From NCBI GenBank assembly GCA_025458665.1, contig JALOSG010000001.1, positions 1 to 48,720 of the forward strand: a stretch of 48,720 bases of DNA, given 5' to 3'. Shown piece after piece: positions 42,639 to 48,720 of the stretch (the first letter of the stretch is position 1; the number at the start of each line of letters is the position of its first letter). The stretch comes from Serpentinimonas sp. (lineage in GTDB: Bacteria > Pseudomonadota > Gammaproteobacteria > Burkholderiales > Burkholderiaceae_C). Below the pieces are notes generated by a model. It was not told the DNA's origin. It was given only the letters and a program-made list of their open reading frames with translations, and made no database searches. The translations under genes were made by a program, and so were the position numbers.

Positions 42639-44076
42639 CCACTGCAGGTTCGACAGGCTCTGCCGGTGCCACCGCACCGGCCTTGAACAGCGCGGCCACT
42701 TTCTTGCGCGTCTTGATGTAGGGCGACACGCCGCTGCGGGCCGCCGGCTTGGCGCTGGCCTCCCAGTTGGGCTTGGCGTCCTCGGGCAGTGTGGGCTCGT
42801 AGGGCTTCTCGAAAAACGGATCGCTGGGGCGGCTCTGGCGCGGCGGGCTGGCCGGGCGCGGGCGCGGGGCCGGTGCATCGGCCTCTTTCCACACGCGCTG
42901 GCCTTCGTTGAAGCGGCCCGCCGGGCGGCGGTCGGCCTCGGTTTCCAGCGCCTCCACATCCACCTTCTTGCCAATCAGCTTTTCAATATCGGCCAGCAGG
43001 CGCGCGTCGCGGCCCGTCACAAAGGACACCGCCAGCCCCGAAGCGCCCGCGCGCCCGGTGCGGCCAATGCGGTGCACGTAGTCTTCGGCGTTGAAGGGGA
43101 TGTCGAAGTTGAACACCGCCGGCACATCCTTGATATCCAGGCCGCGCGCGGCCACGTCGGTGCACACCAGCAAATCTACCGCGCCGCTCTTGAAGGCTTC
43201 CAGCGCTTTCAGGCGTTCGTCCTGGCTCTTGTCGCCGTGCAGGGCGGTGGTGTTCAGGCCATCGCGCTCCAGGGAACGGGCCAGCCGCGCGCAACCCAGC
43301 TTGCTGTTCACAAACACGAAGGCCTGCTTCACGCCCTTGTCGCGCAATATGGAGCGCACCGCGGCGCGCTTGTCGTCGTCGTCCACGCGGTAGAAGCGCT
43401 GCTCCACCGTGGAGGCGGTGGCGTTGGAACGCGCCACTTCAATGGTCACCGGGTCTTGCAGGTAGCTGTTGGCCAGCCGCTTGATTTCCGGCGAGAACGT
43501 GGCCGAGAACAGCAGCGTGGTGCGGCTCTTGGGCAGGTAGCTCAGGATGCGCTGCAGGTCGGGCAGGAAGCCGATGTCGAGCATGCGGTCGGCCTCGTCC
43601 AACACCACGTACTCCACCTGGTTGAGCACGCAGTTCTTGGCCTCTATGTGGTCCAGCAGGCGGCCGGGCGTGGCCACCAGCACTTCCACGCCGCGCTTCA
43701 GTTCGGCGGTTTGCGGCTTCATGTCCATACCGCCAAACACCACCGCGCTGCGCAGGTTGGTGTACTTGGCGTACAGCTTCACCTGCTCGGCCACCTGGTC
43801 GGCCAGTTCGCGGGTGGGCAGCAGCACCAGGGCGCGCACTGGGTGCCGCGCGGGCGATGTGGAGCTGTTCTCGTGCTTCAGCATGCGCTGCAGCAGCGGC
43901 AGGGAAAACGCGGCGGTTTTGCCGGTGCCAGTCTGCGCGGCGCCCATCACGTCGCGGCCCTGCAGCACCACGGGAATGGCCTGCGCCTGGATGGGGGTCA
44001 TGGTGGCGTAGCCCATTTCGGCTACCGCGCGTGCCAGCGGCTCGGCCAGCTGGAGTTCAGAAAATGCTTGAGTCAT
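42562..44076 (-). CDS. rhlE: DEAD-box ATP-dependent RNA helicase RhlE
   Basis: 504 residues. The Q motif is followed by Walker A AQTGTGKT near residue 47. Later motifs are PTRELADQV, the DEAD box VLDEADRMLDIGF, SAT in LLFSATF, and HRIGRTGRAG near 345. A basic, Pro/Arg-rich C-terminal extension (about 385-504) is typical of betaproteobacterial RhlE proteins, which act in ribosome assembly and RNA turnover. The last 77 bases overlap the end of apaH on the other strand. Confidence 0.95.
   Translation of the reverse strand: MTQAFSELQLAEPLARAVAEMGYATMTPIQAQAIPVVLQGRDVMGAAQTGTGKTAAFSLPLLQRMLKHENSSTSPARHPVRALVLLPTRELADQVAEQVKLYAKYTNLRSAVVFGGMDMKPQTAELKRGVEVLVATPGRLLDHIEAKNCVLNQVEYVVLDEADRMLDIGFLPDLQRILSYLPKSRTTLLFSATFSPEIKRLANSYLQDPVTIEVARSNATASTVEQRFYRVDDDDKRAAVRSILRDKGVKQAFVFVNSKLGCARLARSLERDGLNTTALHGDKSQDERLKALEAFKSGAVDLLVCTDVAARGLDIKDVPAVFNFDIPFNAEDYVHRIGRTGRAGASGLAVSFVTGRDARLLADIEKLIGKKVDVEALETEADRRPAGRFNEGQRVWKEADAPAPRPRPASPPRQSRPSDPFFEKPYEPTLPEDAKPNWEASAKPAARSGVSPYIKTRKKVAALFKAGAVAPAEPVEPAVASGSSGQPSAQASAQASELAGNAPE
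42597..42632. repeat. 12-bp tandem repeats coding on both strands
   Basis: Three 12-base units of the type CCTGGGCAGAAG (the third is degenerate, GCTGGCCAGAAG). They encode a PGQK repeat in ApaH and a Ser-Ala-Gln-Ala-type repeat in RhlE on the opposite strand. Confidence 0.8.
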
Positions 44077-44166
44077 GTCCCCTTATTGTCTCATTTTGGG
44101 TTGCTTACCAGAAGAAGCGTGCCTGCCGGGCCCTGACTTGCCTGGGAAGGCCGGCGCGGACGGCAC

Positions 44167-44195
44167 TTTCCTACCCTGGGGCGCCGGGCTATAAT
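44167..44195 (+). promoter_or_regulatory. Predicted promoter of rpsT
   Basis: A perfect TATAAT (44190-44195) is preceded by GGC and, 17 bases upstream, by a weak -35, TTTCCT (44167-44172). The start point near 44202 gives a leader of about 40 bases. Confidence 0.6.
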
Positions 44196-44241
44196 GTCGG
44201 GCTTTGCTGGCATCATCCACAAACCCTGAAGGACAACGAAC

Positions 44242-44541
44242 ATGGCAACCAAGCCGAAGAAAAAGAACCCGCGCCTGGCCTCTGGCCGCAAGCGCGCACG
44301 TCAAGACGTGAAACTCAACGCAGCCAACTCCTCGCTGCGCTCCAAATACCGCACCTCGGTCAAGAACGTCGAGAAGGCCGTGCTGGCCGGCGACAAGACC
44401 AAGGCCACCGAACTGTTTGCGAAGATGCAAGGCGTGGTGGACACCATTGCCGACAAGGGCATCTTCCACAAGAACAAGGCCGCTCGCGACAAGAGCCGCC
44501 TGGCCGCCAAGGTGAAAGCCCTGGCAACCGCCGCCGCCTGA
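44242..44541 (+). CDS. rpsT: 30S ribosomal protein S20
   Basis: Primary 16S rRNA-binding protein of the small subunit, 99 residues. The very basic N-terminus MATKPKKKNPRLASGRKRARQ and the three-helix pattern with IFHKNKAARDKSRLAAKVKAL are diagnostic. It is a single-gene unit divergent from rhlE. An inverted repeat (GGAAGCC-CCAGT-GGCTTCC) and a true terminator (44631-44660) follow. Confidence 0.98.
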   Translation: MATKPKKKNPRLASGRKRARQDVKLNAANSSLRSKYRTSVKNVEKAVLAGDKTKATELFAKMQGVVDTIADKGIFHKNKAARDKSRLAAKVKALATAAA

Positions 44542-44630
44542 TCCGCAAGGATTCAGGCCAGCCCGGAAGCCCCAGTGGCTTCCGCTGTTTGTACCGGGTG
44601 CGCTGCCAGCAAATCAACGCCTCGTGAATA

Positions 44631-44660
44631 AAGAAACCGCCGAAAGGCGGTTTTCTTTTT
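44631..44660 (+). terminator. Intrinsic terminator after rpsT (copy A of a duplicated hairpin)
   Basis: AAACCGCC-GAAA-GGCGGTTT is an eight-pair stem closed by a GAAA tetraloop, followed by TCTTTTT. Nearly the same sequence recurs at 45415-45447. Confidence 0.9.
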
Positions 44661-44860
44661 GGTGCGGCCGCTTGGCCTAGGTCTCTGGTGGTCAGAGGCT
44701 CTTCCAATCGGGCACGAAAGCTCCGTTTGAGCGCCGTCTGGAGGTTTGATCGGCGGGGGCCGGCGCTTGGGTCACAAAATGACTGTTCAGCGCCGCACAC
44801 CTGCCTGCCCTAACCCAAAGGAGTACGGCGGCGAAACAAACACCTAACCGGAACTGCCCT

Positions 44861-45385
44861 ATGGAATTCGAGTTCAAGCTGACCTACAAACTGCCTGCCG
44901 ATCAGGCTGACGCTGACTGGCTCATGACCCGGCCGGCCGAACAGGGCTGCACGGACGCGCTGGTTGGGCTCGGGGTAGCCGGGCAGATAGGTCTGGAATT
45001 TGTTCGCGAAGCCTCCACCGCAGAGGAGGCCATCCTGTCGGCGCTTGAGGATGTGAAGAGAGCACTCCCGCATGCCAAGCTCATTGAAGCCGCGCCGGAC
45101 TTTGTGGGGCTGACCGATGTGGCTGAACTGGTGGGGCTCAGCCGGCAGAACATGCGCAAGCTTTGGCTGAACAACGAGGACGCGTTTCCACCGCCAGTCC
45201 ACGCGGGGGCCTCGTCGGTGTGGCATCTGGCGCAAGTGCTGCAGTTTCTCAACGAGCGGCAATACTCTTTTGCGCAGCAGGTGCTGGAGGTGGCGCGTGT
45301 GACGATGAAGCTGAACATTGCCCGCCAGACATCGATGGTTGGCGATGGCGAGCTGGAAACCATACAGCGCCACCGCGTGTTTTAA
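44861..45385 (+). CDS. Putative DNA-binding protein with helix-turn-helix
   Basis: 174 residues. The N-terminal part (about 1-85) has an alternating pattern suggesting a small alpha/beta domain (MEFEFKLTYKL ... EFVREASTAEEAILSALEDV). The middle (about 86-140) has a MerR/AlpA-like helix-turn-helix, DVAELVGLSRQNMRKLW, followed by a wing-like FPPPVHAGASSVWHLAQVL. It looks like a member of a proteobacterial family usually annotated only as DNA-binding protein. A ribosome-site-like AAAGGAG lies about 40 bases upstream, further than usual. Both sides carry the same terminator hairpin. Confidence 0.7.
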   Translation: MEFEFKLTYKLPADQADADWLMTRPAEQGCTDALVGLGVAGQIGLEFVREASTAEEAILSALEDVKRALPHAKLIEAAPDFVGLTDVAELVGLSRQNMRKLWLNNEDAFPPPVHAGASSVWHLAQVLQFLNERQYSFAQQVLEVARVTMKLNIARQTSMVGDGELETIQRHRVF

Positions 45386-45414
45386 GCAGGCAAGCAAATC
45401 AGCTCATAACGAAT

Positions 45415-45447
45415 AAAAAGAAACCGCCGAAAGGCGGTTTCTTTTTA
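45415..45447 (+). terminator. Intrinsic terminator (copy B of the duplicated hairpin)
   Basis: AAAAAGAAACCGCC-GAAA-GGCGGTTTCTTTTT is a perfect stem with A- and T-tracts on both sides, so it can act in both directions. Its core is identical to the terminator after rpsT. Confidence 0.92.
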
Positions 45448-45509
45448 GCTGGGTCACCGCTGAATGACGGTGTTGATATCGGATCAGTTGCACCGCAGTA
45501 TCAAAGGCC

Positions 45510-45800
45510 TCATCGCTCCGGCGGCTGCTGGGAGACCCGTTCGGGCAAGAAATCATCGCTGACAGGTGCACCACATGCAAAGAAGCCGTCCCATGTCTGG
45601 CAGGCGGGTGCAATCATGCCTTTGGGCGGCTTCAACGCGCCCGCCATATCCAGAATGGATTTGCTCTTGGCGCGCACGATGATGGTCCCATCGGGCGTAA
45701 CCGACCACACCAACCGTGTTCCCAGCTTGGCCTGAACCAGGGCGCGAACTTCAGCGGGGACGGTGGTCCTGCCTTTGGCGGTGACGGTGGATTCGGGCAT
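45510..45800 (-). CDS. AbrB/MazE-type DNA-binding protein (orphan antitoxin-like)
   Basis: 96 residues. The N-terminal swapped-hairpin domain (about 1-45) reads STVTAKGRTTVPAEVRALV, the classic AbrB/SpoVT motif. The C-terminal half (DMAGALKPPKGM...) resembles the toxin-binding tail of PrlF/MazE-like antitoxins. No toxin gene (PIN, MazF or similar) is seen on either side. The start has a GGAGGCAG-type ribosome site. It could be a solitary transcription factor or the remnant of a toxin-antitoxin pair. Confidence 0.75.
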   Translation of the reverse strand: MPESTVTAKGRTTVPAEVRALVQAKLGTRLVWSVTPDGTIIVRAKSKSILDMAGALKPPKGMIAPACQTWDGFFACGAPVSDDFLPERVSQQPPER

Positions 45801-45894
45801 GGCTGCCTCCTGACTGATTCTTCCGCAGTAGGGCAGTGAACCACCGATGACAAGGTGATTGGCTGCCGCTGGTCAGCTCAACCACAACGCTGGC

Positions 45895-46248
45895 TTACCC
45901 CCGCCTAGGCCCATCCGGAATCCAGCAAGCCTCGGCCACCTGCAGGTTGTTGTCGCGCGCAAAGTTCATGACAAAGTCCCAGGCCATGACGTTGTGTTCG
46001 CGGAGCTCGCGGTTCACCACCACGCACTTCACGCCGTTCAGCACTTGTGGAATGCACCAGGGGGAGTAGGTGAGGTGCGCGCCCGGTGTGGCGCCGCCCG
46101 GGCGGAAGGAGCTCATGACGCCGGCCAGCCGTTCGGCCCAGTCGCTGGGGCGAAAGGTCTTGCCATCCTGGGTAATGCCCTGAATGAACACTTCCTTGCT
46201 GGCAGCGCTGGGCTGTGGCGGTCTGGGCGTTGGCGTGGGCACGACCAT
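45895..46248 (-). CDS. DUF3579 family protein
   Basis: 117 residues. The segment VFIQGITQDGKTFRPSDWAERLAG and the downstream YSPWCIPQVLNGVKCVVVN, plus NVMAWDFVMNFARDNNLQVAEAC, match the DUF3579 family of betaproteobacteria. The function is unknown. The first 18 residues are Pro/Thr-rich and probably disordered. It is divergent from argD in a conserved arrangement, sharing a promoter region centred on a palindrome near 46341. Confidence 0.85.
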   Translation of the reverse strand: MVVPTPTPRPPQPSAASKEVFIQGITQDGKTFRPSDWAERLAGVMSSFRPGGATPGAHLTYSPWCIPQVLNGVKCVVVNRELREHNVMAWDFVMNFARDNNLQVAEACWIPDGPRRG

Positions 46249-46318
46249 GCGGGTGGTGGTCCTGTTGAAAACGGGGGTTCCGCGCAGCGGGGATGGCCCG
46301 GCGGGAATGCCTTGTGGG

Positions 46319-46357
46319 TTTACCCTAGTATTCTATCTTATATAAGACTTGCGCCAA
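46319..46357. promoter_or_regulatory. Divergent promoters sharing a 12-bp palindrome (argD and DUF3579 gene)
   Basis: TCTTATATAAGA (46336-46347) is a perfect palindrome. Plus strand: TTTACC (46319-46324), 16 bases, TATAAG (46341-46346). Minus strand: TTGGCG (46357-46352), 16 bases, TAGAAT (46335-46330). The palindrome overlaps key elements of both, so one regulator could control argD-argF and the DUF3579 gene. Confidence 0.6.
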
Positions 46358-46504
46358 CCCTTCCTGGGCCCCCGCCCACAGGCTACCCCTGCGCAGCGGT
46401 TGCGCCTAAAATGAAAGTTTGCGGCCTGCCACCCGGTAGGCCGCTAGCTTTTACGGCGGGCCACAACGGTTTTGCCCGCCCGCACCGCCCAAGGACCAGC
46501 CGCC

Positions 46505-47725
46505 ATGAACGCCGCCATCAACGCACACGTTGCGCCCGCCAGCCCACACATCATGCCCACCTATGGGCGCCTGCCCATTGCGCTGTCGCATGGCCGTGGC
46601 TGCCGTGTGTGGGACACCACGGGCAAGGAATACCTGGACGCGCTGGCCGGCATTGCCGTGAACACGCTGGGCCACGCCCACCCCAAGCTGGTGGCCGCCC
46701 TGCAGGACCAGGTGGGCAAGCTCATACACACCAGCAACTACTACCACACGCCCAACGCCGAACTGCTGGCCGAGCGGCTGGTGGCCTTGTCGGGCATGAC
46801 CAATGTGTTTTTCTGCTCCACCGGGCTGGAAGCCAACGAAGCCGCGCTGAAGCTGGCGCGCAAGTTTGGCCACGACAAGGGCATTGAGCGCCCCGAGGTG
46901 GTGGTGTACGAAAAAGCCTTCCATGGCCGTTCCATTGCCACCCTGAGCGCCACCGGCAACCCCAAGGTGCAGGCCGGCTTTGGCCCGCTGGTGGAAGGCT
47001 TCATTCGCGTGCCCGCCAACGATGTGGCCGCCTTGCGCCGCGCCACCGAAGGCAACCCCAATGTGGTGGCCGTGTTCTTTGAAGCCATTCAGGGCGAAGG
47101 CGGCGTGAACCCCATGACGCCCGAATACCTGCAGCAGGTGCGCGCCCTGTGCGATGAGCGCGACTGGCTGTTGATGATTGACGAGGTGCAATGCGGCATG
47201 GGCCGCACCGGCAAGTGGTTTGCCCACCAGTGGGCCGGCATAGTCCCCGATGTCATGCCCCTGGCCAAGGGCCTGGGTTCTGGCGTGCCCATAGGCGCGG
47301 TGGTGGCCGGCCCCAAGGCGGCGCACATCTTCCAGGCGGGCAACCACGGCACCACGTTCGGCGGCAACCCGCTGTCTGTGCGCGCCGGGGTGGAAACCAT
47401 ACGCATCATGGAAGAAGAAGGCCTGCTGGCCAACGCCGCCCGCGTGGGCGCTTACCTGCAGGCAGCACTGCAGCGGGAGTTGGGCGGCCTGGAGGGCGTG
47501 AAAGACATACGCGGCCGTGGCCTCATGCTGGGCGTGGAACTCACCCGCCCCTGTGGCGTGCTGGTGAACCAGTGCGCCGAAGCGGGCCTGCTCATCAGTG
47601 TCACGGCCGACAGCGTGATTCGCCTGGTGCCGCCGCTCATCCTGACCGAAGCCGAAGCCGACGAGATTGTGGCCAAACTGGCTCCCCTGGTGAAGCAGTT
47701 CCTGCAGCAAACCGCTGCGGCCTGA
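46505..47725 (+). CDS. argD: Acetylornithine aminotransferase
   Basis: PLP enzyme of arginine synthesis (N-acetylornithine and glutamate semialdehyde interconversion; may also serve in lysine synthesis). It has 406 residues. CSTGLEANEAALKLAR near 105, the Asp motif LLMIDEVQCGMGRTGK, the PLP Lys in PLAKGLGSG and GTTFGGNPL are class III features. The start MNAAINAHV at 46505 follows AAGGACCAGCCGCC. argF follows after 31 bases. Confidence 0.95.
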   Translation: MNAAINAHVAPASPHIMPTYGRLPIALSHGRGCRVWDTTGKEYLDALAGIAVNTLGHAHPKLVAALQDQVGKLIHTSNYYHTPNAELLAERLVALSGMTNVFFCSTGLEANEAALKLARKFGHDKGIERPEVVVYEKAFHGRSIATLSATGNPKVQAGFGPLVEGFIRVPANDVAALRRATEGNPNVVAVFFEAIQGEGGVNPMTPEYLQQVRALCDERDWLLMIDEVQCGMGRTGKWFAHQWAGIVPDVMPLAKGLGSGVPIGAVVAGPKAAHIFQAGNHGTTFGGNPLSVRAGVETIRIMEEEGLLANAARVGAYLQAALQRELGGLEGVKDIRGRGLMLGVELTRPCGVLVNQCAEAGLLISVTADSVIRLVPPLILTEAEADEIVAKLAPLVKQFLQQTAAA

Positions 47726-47756
47726 AACATCCCTGCTCTGCCTAGCACCGCTCCGT

Positions 47757-48716
47757 ATGAAACACTACCTGCAATTCAGCGACCTCACCGCCAGCGATTA
47801 CCACCACCTCTTCGAGCGGGCGGCCGTCATCAAGCACCGCTTCAAGAGCTATGTGCGCTACCAGCCGCTGGCCGACCGCACGCTGGCCATGATCTTCGAG
47901 AAAGCCAGCACCCGCACCCGCGTGAGCTTCGAGGCCGGCATGTACCAGATGGGCGGCTCCGTGGTGCACCTGACCACCGGAGACAGCCAGCTGGGCCGCT
48001 CCGAACCCATCGAGGACAGCGCCAAGGTCATCAGCCGCATGGTGGATTTGGTGATGATCCGCACGTTCGAGCAGACCAAGATAGAGCGTTTTGCGGCGCA
48101 TTCGCGCGTGCCCGTCATCAACGGGCTGACCAACGAATTCCACCCCTGCCAGATTCTGGCCGACCTGTTCACCTGGCTGGAGCACCGTGGCTGCGTGGCG
48201 CCCGCCAGCGGCGAAACCCCGCCCAAGCTGGACCCGAACGCCCTGCGCGGCAAGGTGGTGGCCTGGGTGGGCGACGGCAACAACATGGCCAACACCTGGC
48301 TGCAGGCCGCCGACATTCTGGGCTTCACCGTGCACGTGAGCACCCCCAGCGGCTACGAGGTGGATGCCGCCGTGGCCGGCGTGCGCAGCAACTGCTGGAA
48401 AGTCTTCAAAGACCCGATGGAAGCCTGCCGGGGCGCCCACCTGGTGACCACCGACGTGTGGACCAGCATGGGCTATGAGGCCGAGAACGAGGCCCGCATG
48501 AAGGCCTTTGCCGCCTGGTGCGTGAGCCCCGAGATGATGGCCGTGGCCCAGCCCGATGCGCTGTTCATGCACTGCCTGCCCGCACACCGGGGCGAAGAAG
48601 TGAGCGCCGAGGTGATAGACGGCCCGCAGTCGGTGGTGTGGGACGAGGCCGAGAACCGCATGCACGTGCAGAAGGCGCTCATGGAGTACCTGCTGCTGGG
48701 GCGCGTTAGCCAGTAA
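47757..48716 (+). CDS. argF: Ornithine carbamoyltransferase
   Basis: Makes citrulline from ornithine and carbamoyl phosphate, 319 residues. The carbamoyl-phosphate motif is STRTR in FEKASTRTRVSFE near 45. The other motifs are FHPCQILADLFT and HCLPAHRGEEV at about 270. All are intact. It is the second gene of the argD-argF unit and ends four bases before the window edge. Confidence 0.97.
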   Translation: MKHYLQFSDLTASDYHHLFERAAVIKHRFKSYVRYQPLADRTLAMIFEKASTRTRVSFEAGMYQMGGSVVHLTTGDSQLGRSEPIEDSAKVISRMVDLVMIRTFEQTKIERFAAHSRVPVINGLTNEFHPCQILADLFTWLEHRGCVAPASGETPPKLDPNALRGKVVAWVGDGNNMANTWLQAADILGFTVHVSTPSGYEVDAAVAGVRSNCWKVFKDPMEACRGAHLVTTDVWTSMGYEAENEARMKAFAAWCVSPEMMAVAQPDALFMHCLPAHRGEEVSAEVIDGPQSVVWDEAENRMHVQKALMEYLLLGRVSQ

Positions 48717-48720
48717 GCTG

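Noticed and set aside
44692..44877. 61-residue frame with a hydrophobic stretch like a signal peptide (minus strand)
   Set aside because: It needs a TTG start inside the opposite-strand HTH gene and has no ribosome site and no recognisable homology.
45404..45613. Possible toxin gene partner for the AbrB-like protein
   Set aside because: The 69-residue frame has no PIN, MazF or RelE features, overlaps the antitoxin-like gene and runs through a terminator hairpin.

Overview
The window is chromosomal DNA of a GC-rich betaproteobacterium, most likely Burkholderiales and probably family Comamonadaceae. The evidence is the gene order mutM - dynamin - mutY, the block TPR - lolB - ispE - tRNA-Gln - prs - rplY - pth - ferredoxin - coaD - rsmD - M16 peptidases - ftsY, and the DUF3579 gene beside argD. 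It is gene-dense, with many 1-4 base stop/start overlaps. It also encodes form I RuBisCO, phosphoribulokinase and a flavocytochrome c sulfide dehydrogenase, so the organism is probably a facultative sulfur-oxidising autotroph. The species cannot be named from this sequence.

Region by region. 1-5222 (minus): a five-gene peptide-type ABC importer (dppABCDF-like), with dppF cut by the window edge. 5371-5897: a CAU-anticodon tRNA and a small MAPEG membrane protein. 5928-10380: hrcA, divergent from a coupled nadK-recN-rapZ operon. 10377-14486 (minus): mutM, a dynamin-like GTPase and mutY. 14532-20638 (plus): TPR protein, lolB, ispE, tRNA-Gln, prs, rplY, pth. 20615-24898 (minus): ferredoxin, coaD, rsmD and two M16 peptidases, divergent from ftsY (24928-25962). 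26265-27866: fccAB for sulfide oxidation.

27955-41724 is the carbon-fixation region, with two divergent units. The first runs minus: cbbY, fbp, cbbP, gph (cbbZ), and a DUF3422 membrane protein, facing a LysR gene (cbbR-1). The second runs minus: cbbL, cbbS, cbbQ, cbbO (form IA RuBisCO plus its MoxR/VWA activase), facing a second LysR gene (cbbR-2). Between the units lie a secreted SGNH hydrolase and a secreted FGE-fold protein of unknown role. Both cbb intergenic regions contain the motif ATTACCKTAAC, a candidate shared regulator site. The cbbL leader carries six copies of a hexanucleotide repeat just upstream of the ribosome binding site.

41763-48716: apaH and rhlE (convergent, overlapping), rpsT, a small region with a DNA-binding protein and an orphan AbrB-type protein, DUF3579, then argD and argF for arginine synthesis.

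I did not find CRISPR arrays, insertion sequences, integrases, phage genes or carboxysome genes. The least understood items are the cbbL leader repeat, the DUF3422 protein inside a Calvin-cycle operon, the two secreted proteins between the cbb units, the promoter embedded in ispE, and the dynamin-like GTPase between the two 8-oxoguanine repair glycosylases.
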